NCBI GenBank assembly: GCA_949066965.1
Contig: CARTDA010000004.1
Span: 1-64,000, forward strand
Source of the DNA: COE1 sp949066965
GTDB lineage: Bacteria > Bacillota > Clostridia > Lachnospirales > Lachnospiraceae
DNA: 64,000 bases
Reading direction: 5' to 3'
Shown: positions 51,362 to 60,600 of the stretch, piece after piece
Layout of the letters: the number at the start of each line of letters is the position of its first letter
How positions within the stretch are numbered: the stretch's first letter is position 1
Notes under the pieces: generated by a model
Seen by the model: the letters and a program-made list of their open reading frames with translations, nothing else
Databases searched by the model: none
What the model was told of the DNA's origin: nothing
Position numbers and translations under genes: made by a program

Positions 51362-52051
51362 ATGAGCAGAATATTGATTGTTGAGGACGAGGAAGCAATT
51401 GCGGAGCTTGAAAAGGATTACCTGGAGCTGAATGATTTTGAGGTAAAGATTGAGAACAGCGGAGATACGGGGCTTGCCACGGCGCTTGCCGAGGATTTTG
51501 ACCTGATTATACTCGATCTGATGCTGCCGGGGATTGACGGATTTGAGATTTGCAAGCGCATCCGGGAGGACAAGGATGTGCCAATCCTGATGGTTTCGGC
51601 GAAGAAGGATGACATCGACAAAATCCGCGGGCTTGGGCTTGGCGCGGACGATTATCTGACAAAACCGTTCAGCCCCAGTGAGCTTGTGGCGCGTGTCAAG
51701 GCACATATGGCGCGTTACAATCGTCTTGTGGGAAGCCACACAAAGGAAAATGACATTGTGGAAATCAGGGGAATCCGCATTGACAAGACTGCAAGGCGCG
51801 TGTTTGTGGATGGTGAGGAGCGGACATTCACGACAAAGGAGTTTGACCTCCTGACATTTCTGGCAGAAAATCCCAACCATGTATTCACCAAGGAAGAGAT
51901 TTTCAGGGAAATCTGGGATATGGATTCGATAGGCGATATCGCGACGGTCACGGTGCATATCAAGAAAATTCGTGAAAAAATTGAGACAGACACATCCAAA
52001 CCGCAGTATATCGAGACGATATGGGGTGTCGGCTACCGGTTCAAGCTATAG
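51362..52051 (+). CDS. OmpR/PhoB-family response regulator
   Basis: This 229-residue regulator has a receiver domain (phosphoacceptor Asp52 in IILDLMLPGIDG, acidic pocket VEDEEA, Lys in DYLTKPFSPSEL) and a C-terminal winged helix (ERTFTTKEFDLLTFLAENPN, then IATVTVHIKKIREKIE). AAGGACGGAG precedes ATG 51362. It acts with the kinase 100 bases upstream; no target operon is evident, since the next gene is an RNA-modifying enzyme. Confidence 0.93.
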   Translation: MSRILIVEDEEAIAELEKDYLELNDFEVKIENSGDTGLATALAEDFDLIILDLMLPGIDGFEICKRIREDKDVPILMVSAKKDDIDKIRGLGLGADDYLTKPFSPSELVARVKAHMARYNRLVGSHTKENDIVEIRGIRIDKTARRVFVDGEERTFTTKEFDLLTFLAENPNHVFTKEEIFREIWDMDSIGDIATVTVHIKKIREKIETDTSKPQYIETIWGVGYRFKL

Positions 52052-52102
52052 GGAAAATGGCAGGTGCCTGCGGTACATGTGACGCGAATAGGATAAAATA
52101 AA

Positions 52103-52783
52103 ATGGATAAAATGGTAGTGTATGAGGATGATACCCTGCTGGTTGTTCACAAGCCTGCGGGGATTGCGACAGAGACAGCCAGAATCGGTCAGGCGGATGT
52201 TGTCTCGGAATTGAAAAACTATCGCAAAAAGAAAGGCGAGCCTCCCTATATCGGTGTGGTGCACAGACTCGACCAGCCGGTGGAGGGGCTTTTGGTTTTT
52301 GCAAAGGATGCAGGGGCGGCAAAAGCACTCAGTGCCGGACTGCGGGGCGGACAACTGTCCAAAAAATATGTGGCGCTTGTCGCGGGGACTTTGCAGGAGC
52401 AGGAGGGAGAACTGTCGGACTATCTGGTTAAGGATGGGCGTACCAATCTGTCGAGGGTTGTGCCGGAAGGCACGGACGGTGCAAAGGCGGCGGCGCTTCA
52501 CTGGAAACTTTTGAAAAATAGTCGTGCGGGCACGTATGCGCTTCTGGAAATAGAACTCCATACAGGAAGACACCACCAGATTCGGGTACAGATGGCGCAT
52601 GCCGGGTATCCGCTTCTCGGGGACACGAAATACGGATCTGCACAGGCAAAGGAGCTTTCCGCACAGCTGGCAATACGCAATGTGGCGCTTCTGGCAGACA
52701 AATTGTGTCTGGATCATCCTGTTACAGGGAAGAAAATGGAATTTTCACTGGATATCAATAAATTTTTACAGCTGTTTGCATGA
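52103..52783 (+). CDS. RluA-family pseudouridine synthase
   Basis: This 226-residue enzyme has the catalytic motif HRLDQPVEGLLVFAK (Asp57) and the later HTGRHHQIRVQMAHAGYPLL, LGDTKYG. It converts specific uridines in rRNA or tRNA to pseudouridine. It lacks an N-terminal S4 domain, as in short RluA-type members. Target site unknown. It stands 51 bases after the response regulator. Confidence 0.9.
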   Translation: MDKMVVYEDDTLLVVHKPAGIATETARIGQADVVSELKNYRKKKGEPPYIGVVHRLDQPVEGLLVFAKDAGAAKALSAGLRGGQLSKKYVALVAGTLQEQEGELSDYLVKDGRTNLSRVVPEGTDGAKAAALHWKLLKNSRAGTYALLEIELHTGRHHQIRVQMAHAGYPLLGDTKYGSAQAKELSAQLAIRNVALLADKLCLDHPVTGKKMEFSLDINKFLQLFA

Positions 52784-52832
52784 GGGATAACCAGTAACAA
52801 AATATTCTGACAAAAAGAACACACTTTATTTA

Positions 52833-52861
52833 TTGACACTTTTTTGCATAGAAAGTATAAT
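52833..52861 (+). promoter_or_regulatory. consensus sigma-A promoter
   Basis: TTGACA (52833-52838), 17 bases and TATAAT (52856-52861), 74 bases upstream of the small gene at 52935. Confidence 0.85.
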
Positions 52862-52934
52862 AAAAGTATGAACAATAGGCCTTGTATTTTGCAAGAACTC
52901 AGGTAAAGGGGAGTAACACAAAGGAGGCCAAAAT

Positions 52935-53321
52935 ATGGATGGAATGCAGAACTGGACAAACTATTTGGAGGTAATGCGAAACCGTCTGCTAATCGTTAAT
53001 GACGCTGACAGCCTGATTTCAGTATTGATGGACGTTAGGAATATACCAATCGCATTATCAACCATAGAGGACGTAACGGACGGAACCGGGCTGAACATGT
53101 CATTGTCGGTGATATGTTCGGAGGCAAAGGTCATTGGCAGGGTGATGTGCCTGGTAAGTGATGATATGTTTACAACGGTTCAGTTAAACCTTGACACTGT
53201 GAAAAAGATAAATTCTAAAATTTCAGTGGACGGAAAGGGCGTTGTGATGAAGCTCACAATCAAAAATGGGGCAGAGTTCCTGCTTATGTTCCATACGGAT
53301 TTAGTGGAAGAGGACGAATAG
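52935..53321 (+). CDS. small hypothetical protein, first gene of deacetylase operon
   Basis: This 128-residue soluble protein starts MDGMQNWTNYLEVMRNRLLI after AAAGGAGG. Beta-strand-rich pattern (NMSLSVICSEAKVIGRVMCL, AEFLLMFHTDLVEEDE). No family is recognised. A perfect promoter precedes it, and it begins a unit with the MecA-like gene and the polysaccharide deacetylase. Confidence 0.6.
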   Translation: MDGMQNWTNYLEVMRNRLLIVNDADSLISVLMDVRNIPIALSTIEDVTDGTGLNMSLSVICSEAKVIGRVMCLVSDDMFTTVQLNLDTVKKINSKISVDGKGVVMKLTIKNGAEFLLMFHTDLVEEDE

Positions 53322-53461
53322 CTCTTGTCATTATGGAAATCAACAAGAAAGCTGCAGCAATGAGAAAACGATTGCTGCAGCTTTCCTGCATGCAGAGACC
53401 CATGCAGATGGAATATGCCGCCAGTGGCGCAGGGGCGCGCGGCAGGCAGGGAGGTGATGGT

Positions 53462-53899
53462 ATGGAATACCACAAAAAGGCGGATTTGAAAGTGGAGTGT
53501 ATTGCCTCACAGGAGGATTTGGACTTTTTCGGCGTTACGTTTGACGACATTCTGGACAGGACGCCACAGGGAATGCATTTCCTGAAAAAGGCAAAGGAGC
53601 TGTGTGCCATGACACAGAAGGTGGAGTGGACAAATGTTGCGTACACGCTTAATATTACAATGCTTCCTGGCAGCAGGGTGTCATTTGAATTCAGTGAGTG
53701 CATTGCGGATTATATTGCCGGACTGAAACATTCGCTTGTTATGGCAGACAGTGAGACGCGCGGGCCCATTGAGGATTTTATCCGCACGCTTGAGCATTCT
53801 GGCGAGGAGGATGGGAGAAGGCTGATTGCACACTTTGAGCAGAATGTAAAGGATGTAAAAAAGGAACAGGAGACAGCGAAGGATGAGAACAGACATTAA
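53462..53899 (+). CDS. small protein with MecA-N-like domain
   Basis: This 145-residue protein starts at ATG 53462 after GGGAGGTGATGG; the longer upstream frame has no ribosome site. Its first 90 residues follow the MecA N-terminal pattern: KADLKVECIASQEDLDFFGV, FDDILDRTPQGMHFLKKAKE, then a hydrophobic strand TLNITMLPGSRVSFEFSE. A ClpC-binding domain is missing. It may be a truncated adaptor or a substrate-recognition protein. The resemblance is weak, so treat the name as tentative. Overlaps the deacetylase gene by 17 bases. Confidence 0.5.
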   Translation: MEYHKKADLKVECIASQEDLDFFGVTFDDILDRTPQGMHFLKKAKELCAMTQKVEWTNVAYTLNITMLPGSRVSFEFSECIADYIAGLKHSLVMADSETRGPIEDFIRTLEHSGEEDGRRLIAHFEQNVKDVKKEQETAKDENRH

Positions 53900-54695
53900 G
53901 AAAATTTATACGTGTTTTCCGGGAGGAAAGCATAAGGCACTGACCATGAGCTATGATGACGGCAAGCACGAGGACAGGCGGCTTGTCGAATTATTTAACA
54001 GGCATGGCATCAAGGGCACATTCAATGTAAACAGCGGGCTGGAGGGAGACCCGGTGCGCATATCGCAGGCAGAGTACAGGGAACTATACAAAGGACATGA
54101 GGTCGCATGCCATACGGTATCGCATCCGACGATAGGGCGCTGTCCGCTGACGAGCGTTGCGCAGGAAATCATAGAGGACAGGAAAAAGCTTGAGGAGATT
54201 ATGGGGTATCCGGTTCGTGGACTTGCCTATCCGAACGGTTCTTACTCGCAGGAAATCTGCGACATGCTTCCGGCGCTTGGCATCCGATACGGCAGGGTTG
54301 TAGGTGACTCGGACGGTTTTTCCATTCCGGATAATTTTTTGCAGTGGAAGGCGACCTGCCACCACAACCATAACCTGATGGGGCTGGGGCAGCAGTTTGT
54401 GGAGCTGAAAAAAAAGCAGTATCTGTACCTGATGTACGTATGGGGGCACAGCTATGAGTTTACCAACAATGACAACTGGAGCATAATGGAGGATTTCTGC
54501 CGGCTTGCAGGAGGCAGGGACGATATCTGGTATGCCACGAATATTGAGATAGTGGATTACATCGATGTCACTAAAATGGCACAGTTTGCGGCAGACGGTT
54601 CGTTCGTGTACAATCCCTGTGTGCAGAGCCTGTGGCTTAGCGTGGAGGGTGAGCAGATTGTCGAGGTCAGGGGCGGCGAGCTTGTAAGATTGTGA
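53883..54695 (+). CDS. polysaccharide deacetylase-family protein, cytosolic
   Basis: This 270-residue NodB-fold protein has the catalytic base and metal Asp in MSYDDGKHEDRRL (Asp25, Asp26) and the metal histidines in HTVSHPTIG (His77, His81). Further family segments are GLAYPNGSYSQEI and YLYLMYVWGHSYEFTN. No signal peptide, unlike wall-acting relatives, so the substrate is likely intracellular: a sugar-nucleotide or lipid-linked N-acetyl compound. It overlaps the preceding gene, indicating translational coupling. Confidence 0.85.
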   Translation: MRTDIKKIYTCFPGGKHKALTMSYDDGKHEDRRLVELFNRHGIKGTFNVNSGLEGDPVRISQAEYRELYKGHEVACHTVSHPTIGRCPLTSVAQEIIEDRKKLEEIMGYPVRGLAYPNGSYSQEICDMLPALGIRYGRVVGDSDGFSIPDNFLQWKATCHHNHNLMGLGQQFVELKKKQYLYLMYVWGHSYEFTNNDNWSIMEDFCRLAGGRDDIWYATNIEIVDYIDVTKMAQFAADGSFVYNPCVQSLWLSVEGEQIVEVRGGELVRL

Positions 54696-54775
54696 TTTTT
54701 ATTTTTTGTGAAATAAACTAAAAATAATTCACATTTCTGGAATTGTATGGTAAACTGTTATACAGAGGCGGTTTA

Positions 54776-54843
54776 TTAGGAACTGTTTAGGAATAACAGG
54801 CGTAATTCAAAAGGCGGACATTTTATTATTGAACAGTTTCTTA
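54776..54843. repeat. short inverted-end element
   Basis: It begins TTAGGAACTGTT and ends AACAGTTTCTTA (10 of 12 complementary). The ends match those of 50000-50060. It lies in the leader of the gene at 54909. Confidence 0.4.
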
Positions 54844-54908
54844 CAGAACAGGGCAGGCTGGAAGTGATTCAGGGCGGCTCAAAAATAAAAGCGGAGAAGG
54901 TGGATTCA

Positions 54909-55202
54909 ATGACAAAACAAAACATTTCATACAGGATTATGCGCTTTGCGTTTGCCATGATTGTAGGGGCGTTTATATCGGCGCTTTCGTTTGGCGCATT
55001 CACCACACAGGCGGCAGAGCCTGCGGTGGAAAATGCCGTGGCTGACGACAACGGTCAGGCAGCGTCGGGGGAGAGTACTGGCGATGACGGCGGCGGAGCC
55101 ATGATACTTCTGATGGGCGGGATGCTGATTATCATTCTTGCCGTCGTGCTTTCGGTTGTCGGGACATTTGTCTCCTCGGCGGCGATTGCGGACGAGCTTT
55201 GA
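54909..55202 (+). CDS. small secreted single-pass membrane protein
   Basis: This 97-residue protein has a signal peptide ending near TTQAA-EP (about residue 36). A short Gly/Asp/Ser-rich external linker and a C-terminal transmembrane helix (MILLMGGMLIIILAVVLSVV) follow. AAGGTGG lies 5 bases before ATG 54909. Function is unknown; the layout suggests a type I membrane protein with a small exposed loop. Single gene with its own terminator. Confidence 0.6.
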   Translation: MTKQNISYRIMRFAFAMIVGAFISALSFGAFTTQAAEPAVENAVADDNGQAASGESTGDDGGGAMILLMGGMLIIILAVVLSVVGTFVSSAAIADEL

Positions 55203-55231
55203 CGGATTTGGATGGAATAGGTTTTACGGAT

Positions 55232-55267
55232 AAGACACAAATGGAATGTTTGTGTCTTATTTTTTTC
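55232..55267 (+). terminator. rho-independent terminator
   Basis: A 10-bp stem AAGACACAAA/TTTGTGTCTT with a 7-base loop, followed by a run of T. Confidence 0.85.
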
Positions 55268-55302
55268 GGAATTGTTTACTTTTTGGGGAGTTTTTGCTAG
55301 TA

Positions 55303-55442
55303 TATAGTGTGAAAAGTACTTCTAGCCACTCGCAGCAGAGGCTGCTTCGCGGAGAAGTACTAAGTTTCACACCGAAAAATGCCAAAGTACGGCATTTTTC
55401 ATATCGATTTGAGATTTCGCAGAGCGGAATCATGGAGGTTAA
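55303..55442 (+). promoter_or_regulatory. promoter and structured leader of proS
   Basis: A TATAGT -10 lies at 55303-55308. The transcript then contains a long stem (GTGTGAAA paired with TTTCACAC, AGTACTTCT with AGAAGTACT) at 55307-55373 and an AATGCC/GGCATT hairpin. I see no T-box GGUGGNACCGCG motif. Confidence 0.45.
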
Positions 55443-55570
55443 TGTGAAAAAGGGCATTTCACCATCTTGATTTGTACGCCCGCTGAAGCGGGCAGATGGG
55501 AGTTAGTGTGAAATCAGAGATTTCACCATCCTGATTTGTACGCCTGCTGAAGCAGGCAGATGGGAGTTAG
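55443..55570 (+). repeat. 64-bp leader repeat, two tandem copies
   Basis: Copies 55443-55506 and 55507-55570 share the same length and most bases. Each has ATTTCACCATCYTGATTTG and a CGCYYGCTGAAGCRGGCAG hairpin, and each ends GATGGGAGTTAG. The hairpin bases co-vary (CCCGC/GCGGG versus CCTGC/GCAGG), which supports a real RNA stem. A third copy is at 26998-27061. Confidence 0.8.
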
Positions 55571-55622
55571 TGTGAAGTGAAAGACAGATGAAATCTGTGA
55601 AGAATAGAAAGGAAGATGAAAA

Positions 55623-57065
55623 ATGGCAAATGACAACAAGAAACTGGTAGAGAAAATTACTTCCATGGAGGAGGATTTCGCGCAATGGTACACGGATGTC
55701 GTGAAGAAGGCGGAGCTGTGCGATTACTCGAGTGTGAAGGGCTGTATGATAATCAAGCCTGCGGGGTATGCAATCTGGGAGCAGATTCAGCAGCAGCTCG
55801 ACGCGGCGTTCAAGAAGACAGGCGTTGAGAATGTATACATGCCCATGTTTATTCCGGAAGGGCTTTTGCAGAAGGAAAAAGACCATGTGGAAGGCTTTGC
55901 GCCGGAGGTGGCGTGGGTGACGCATGGCGGTCTCGAGCCATTGCAGGAGCGGCTGTGCGTGCGTCCTACATCAGAGACATTGTTCTGCGATTTTTATAAA
56001 AATGAAGTGCAGTCCTACCGCGATTTGCCCAAGGTGTACAACCAGTGGTGCTCCGTGGTGCGCTGGGAAAAGACGACACGTCCTTTTTTAAGAAGCCGTG
56101 AGTTCCTGTGGCAGGAGGGGCACACCGTCCATGCCACGGCCGAGGAAGCAGAGCAGAGGACGATTCAGATGCTCAATGTCTATGCCGACTTTGTGCGGGA
56201 CGTGCTTGCGATTCCCGTTGTAAAGGGGCAGAAGACAGAGAAGGAGAAATTTGCGGGCGCCGAGTCCACCTACACCATCGAGGCGCTGATGCATGACGGA
56301 AAGGCACTGCAGTCCGGAACCAGCCACAATTTCGGCGATGGGTTTGCAAGGGCATTCGGAATCCAGTTTACGGATAAGGACAACACATTAAAATACTGTT
56401 ACCAGACTTCATGGGGGCTGTCCACCCGCATTATCGGTGCGGTCATCATGGTACACGGCGACGATTCAGGGCTCAAGCTTCCGCCCAAGGTGGCGCCGAC
56501 CCAGATCATGGTCATTCCTATCCAGCAGAAAAAGGAAGGGGTGCTTGACAAGGCATACGCGCTGAAAGACCGTCTGGCGGCAAAGGGCTTCCGCGTAAAG
56601 GTTGACGACACCGACAAGAGCCCGGGCTGGAAGTTCAGCGAGTGCGAGATGCGCGGTGTTCCGTTCCGCATTGAAATCGGTCCAAAGGATATCGAGAACA
56701 ACAAGTGCGTATTTGTGCGCCGCGACACGAGGGAAAAGATTGACGTAAGCCTGGACGAGGTTGAGACAAAGGCGGCGGAGCTTCTCGAGGCGATTCAGTC
56801 CGATATGTATGAGGCGGCAAAGAAGCACCTTGAGACACACATCTATGACGCGGTAAGCTGGGAGGAGTTCTGCGACACCATCAACAGCAAGCCGGGATTC
56901 GTCAAGGCGATGTGGTGCGGCGACCGCGCCTGCGAGGACAAAATCAAGGATGAGCTTGCAGCGACAAGCCGCTGTATGCCATTTGAGCAGGAGCAGCTGA
57001 GCAAGACCTGTGTGTGCTGCGGCAGACCGGCAAAGAAAATGGTATACTGGGGCAGGGCGTATTAA
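55623..57065 (+). CDS. proS: prolyl-tRNA synthetase, archaeal/eukaryotic-type
   Basis: This 480-residue class II synthetase charges tRNA-Pro. Motifs: motif 1 region MIIKPAGYAIWEQIQ, motif 2 WCSVVRWEKTTRPFLRSREF, the EGHTVHATAEEAE loop, and motif 3 in SWGLSTRIIGAVIMVHGDD. The anticodon-binding domain follows (QIMVIPIQQKKEG), then a C-terminal zinc-binding tail with CGDRACEDKIK and CVCCGRP. It lacks the bacterial-type insertion editing domain, as in many Firmicutes. An unusually long leader holds two copies of a 64-bp repeat also present before the amino-acid importer. Confidence 0.95.
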   Translation: MANDNKKLVEKITSMEEDFAQWYTDVVKKAELCDYSSVKGCMIIKPAGYAIWEQIQQQLDAAFKKTGVENVYMPMFIPEGLLQKEKDHVEGFAPEVAWVTHGGLEPLQERLCVRPTSETLFCDFYKNEVQSYRDLPKVYNQWCSVVRWEKTTRPFLRSREFLWQEGHTVHATAEEAEQRTIQMLNVYADFVRDVLAIPVVKGQKTEKEKFAGAESTYTIEALMHDGKALQSGTSHNFGDGFARAFGIQFTDKDNTLKYCYQTSWGLSTRIIGAVIMVHGDDSGLKLPPKVAPTQIMVIPIQQKKEGVLDKAYALKDRLAAKGFRVKVDDTDKSPGWKFSECEMRGVPFRIEIGPKDIENNKCVFVRRDTREKIDVSLDEVETKAAELLEAIQSDMYEAAKKHLETHIYDAVSWEEFCDTINSKPGFVKAMWCGDRACEDKIKDELAATSRCMPFEQEQLSKTCVCCGRPAKKMVYWGRAY

Positions 57066-57070
57066 GAGGT

Positions 57071-57118
57071 GTGCAAAAAAACAACACTGGAATAAATTTC
57101 CGGTGTTATTTTTTTGCA
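57071..57118 (+). terminator. terminator after proS
   Basis: A long stem: GTGCAAAAAAA with TTTTTTTGCAC and AACACTGGAA with TTCCGGTGTT, loop TAAAT. The T-run is part of the right arm. Confidence 0.75.
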
Positions 57119-57388
57119 CACGCAATAAAAATGCGTCCGCGCCCGGCGCGACGAGCAGGGGGAAACATATATGGAAGCCCTTACGCCCGATGTGAAAGTT
57201 TTTACAGAAAATTAGGTGTCCTGTGGAGGGCATAGCTGATAAATATGAGAAATTAAATATAATTTAGAAATATAAAACGTAAAAAATGAAGCCATCTAAA
57301 AAATTGCATATGTGCATAATTGACAAAATAAATGGATAAATTTCGTTAAATAAAAAGCAAAATATTCAAATAAATGTAAAAAAGCAAG

Positions 57389-57417
57389 TTGAAATTGTTC
57401 AATTTATCTGATATAGT
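57389..57417 (+). promoter_or_regulatory. probable promoter of the pectinase gene
   Basis: TTGAAA (57389-57394), 17 bases and TATAGT (57412-57417), at the end of a 250-bp very A+T-rich stretch without genes (57130-57390). Confidence 0.6.
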
Positions 57418-57424
57418 AAATCTA

Positions 57425-57598
57425 CATTATATTTTTTTGACATCGATTGTAAGAGCTTACAAAAAGCAATATTAATCCACGTCCATGAGGTGAATACGAT
57501 ATCCGGATGAATCGAGTTATACAGTAAGCCACAGGTGACATCAGGGATTCGGATGAGCAGCTGGTGAATGAACGAGTCATGTAATGGAATGGAGAGCA
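57425..57598 (+). promoter_or_regulatory. long structured 5' leader of the pectinase gene
   Basis: About 180 transcribed bases precede the AAGGAGG at 57599. ATCC (57501-57504) and GAATC (57509-57513) pair in order with GATTC (57546-57550) and GGAT (57551-57554), closing a 32-base loop. It is not A+T-rich like the DNA before it. I could not match it to a known riboswitch class. Confidence 0.35.
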
Positions 57599-57609
57599 AG
57601 GAGGTAACA

Positions 57610-60600
57610 ATGAGAAGGGACAAAGGTAAAATCAAAAAGCGGATTATGGCGATTGTACTGTCAGTTGCCATGACCATGTCAAACATGACAGTTTTTGCCA
57701 GCGAAGCAGCTCATGATATCGGAGAGGAGATTCAGACGGCTGTCGAGGAAACCGCGGAACCGGACAAAGAACCGGATAGTTCCGGGACTGGTGCGGAAAC
57801 GGAAAGCAGCCCGGCTGGCGAGGAGAAGGAGTCTGGCGAAGGTACCGTGAATGAGCCGCAGACTCCGACGGAGGAAAGCCAGGGCAGCAGCGAACCGACA
57901 TCGGTGACAGAAACGGAAACCGATAAGGAAAGCGAAAGCGTGATGAAAACTGAGGAGTCAACTCAGACAGAGACAGAAAACAATACAGAAACGGAAACCG
58001 AGTCAGAAACAGGAACTGAGTCGGAAACAGAAACGGAATTGGAAACGGAAGAGACACTGGAAAGAAATGCCGACTACAGCGCAGATCTTTATGTTTCCCC
58101 TGATGGTAAGGCAGATGGCGAAGGGACGAGTGACAGCCCGCTGGATTTGGCGGCTGCCATTTCAAACATACAGCCGGGGAAATCCATTATCATGCTGGGT
58201 GGCACATATTCGTTTTCCAGCCGCATTGTGATTGAAGATAGTAATTCAGGAACAAGCGGGAATATGAAAACCATAAAGGCAGCGGATAACGCTGAGGTTG
58301 TGCTCGATTTTTCCGGAATGGAAGATAATGACAGCAATTATGGTGTCGTTCTTGACGGTGATTACTGGCATTTTTATGGGATAACCATTAAGGGCGCCGG
58401 GGACAATGGTATGCTCCTGTCAGGAAATAACAATCTCATTGAGATGTGTGTATTTACGGAAAACAGGGATGCGGGCTTACAGATTGCAAGGTTTAAAAGC
58501 AGCGATGCGACAAAAGCAGACTGGCCCAGTAACAATACAGTGAAGAATTGTACGTCTTTCCTTAACTATGACAACGTAGGCGGTGCAAAGGACGGTGAGG
58601 ATGCCGATGGATTTGCGGCAAAGATTACCTGTGGGGAAGGCAATGTATTTGACGGATGTATTGCATATAGTAACAGTGATGACGGATGGGACTTGTATTC
58701 CAAGTATGAAAATACAAATTCCAACATAGGCGTTGTGACAATCAAAAATTGTATCGCGTTTAACAACGGATTTATGTTTGACGGTAATGATTCTGTGGCG
58801 GGTGACGGCAACGGATTTAAGCTTGGTGGTTCGGCGAACGCAGACCCCTCCCTTGACGCTACCGCACATATTGTTGTGAACTGTCTTTCGTTTAACAACG
58901 CAATGCATGGTTTCACGGACAATGAGAATCTTGGTGCAATTGTATTAAAGAATTGTACGGCGTTCAACAATGGCGTGGACACAGATAAAGCATATAGTAA
59001 TTTTGCGATGGACAGAACAAGAGGCGGAGTTAATATAAAACTTCTTTCTCTGAACTTTAGTGGCAGGGCAATTGGCGCGGATAAATTTTATGGCGCGGTC
59101 GATAGTTCAGTATTACACAAGAATAGCAAGAACTACAGCCTGACAAAACCGGAATCCATGCAGGGTACTGCGTTCCAAACAGGTACAGAAGTGACTTTGG
59201 CGGCAAGTGATTTTGTCAGTACAGCATTACCTACGGCTGACAGTAATGTTCACAAAAGCTTGAGAAACGGTGATGGTTCCATCAAACTGGGCGATTTCCT
59301 GAAGGTGAGTGACAGCAGCAGCAATAAGGAATTGCTTGGGGCGCTGGGCTACAAAGTTGAGGGACTTCCTGAAAGTGAGTATACAGGTAATCTTACAATT
59401 GAGGGAGTGACACCGCCATCGGAGGATCCGGAACCGGCACAGACAGATAAGATTGATGTCTGGGATTTTGACGGCGGAGCTGATGAAGATATCAAAGGAA
59501 ACAACAATTATAATGATTTGCTGACAGAAGATATAATCAATAAGCAGTTTTATGCCTATAGTGAGGGTGATGCAACAGGCGTAACTGGCAAGCACATACA
59601 AGCAACTTTTACTGTGGGAGATTTTACATTTAAGGGAGGGACAAGTACAGGTAACAGATTATACAGCCATAATGCAAATATAACCCGTTATCAAGAAGGT
59701 GGAACAAGAAAAAATACATCTGATGGTGTTTCTCACGGATGGATTTACTGCAATTCAAGTGGAGCCAATTATTATTTTCAGATAGATAATGTTCAGGCAG
59801 GCGATGTTCTTACTTTTTGGGCACAGGAAAGTAATGGCGCAGCGGCAAAGATGGTTCTTGACTATCAGCCAGCAGCTGGTCAGGAGGATATTGATGATAT
59901 TGAACAGGACTATAGTAGCAGTAAGACTTTTGATGCATTTACATATTATGCACCAAAGTCTGGTTCGTATAGGTTCTATAGTTCTGGAAAGTTAGGTCTT
60001 GCACGTATTACTAGGGAGCACCCCGCAAACATAACAGTTTCCGGCAGTGTGACGGCACCAGCCGTCCTGGCAAACTATTCTGTTACGTTTGAAAATCAGG
60101 AAACAAAGGAAGTAAAGACGGCTTCTGTCACTGATGGACAGTACAGCATAGAACTTCAGAACAAGTACAAATATAAAGTGGGCGTCAGCGAAAACGGCTA
60201 CATTGTTACAGGCGGAAAGGATGTGCTTGACCTTACATCCTATACAACTGCGACGAAGACACATGATTTAACGGTTCAGGCGGTTGAGCTTGTGGACGTA
60301 AGCGGAAGCTTTACTGGCATCAGTGCAGACGACCTGAAGAAGCTGGATATCACACTGGAAAACAGTGAGTGTGTCTATGTGCCCGAACTGACAATGAATG
60401 GCACAGGCTACAGCACAAAGCTTGAAAAGGGCGTGGAATATACAGTCAAGGCGGCAGATAAGGAAGAGCAGTATGCGGTTGATGACTACACGTTAACGAC
60501 AACAACGATTTCTGCGACAGCTGCGGCAACAGACAAGAACATTGTTTTTGAGGCAAAGCCGACTCACAAGGTTACAATTAACGTGACAGGCGTTGACACA

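Noticed and set aside
55303..55622. T-box riboswitch before proS
   Set aside because: The leader is long and structured, but no GGUGGNACCGCG antiterminator sequence or specifier layout is visible.
57425..57598. c-di-GMP or cobalamin riboswitch before the pectinase
   Set aside because: Fragments such as GCCACAGGTGAC look suggestive, but the conserved cores of these classes are not present.
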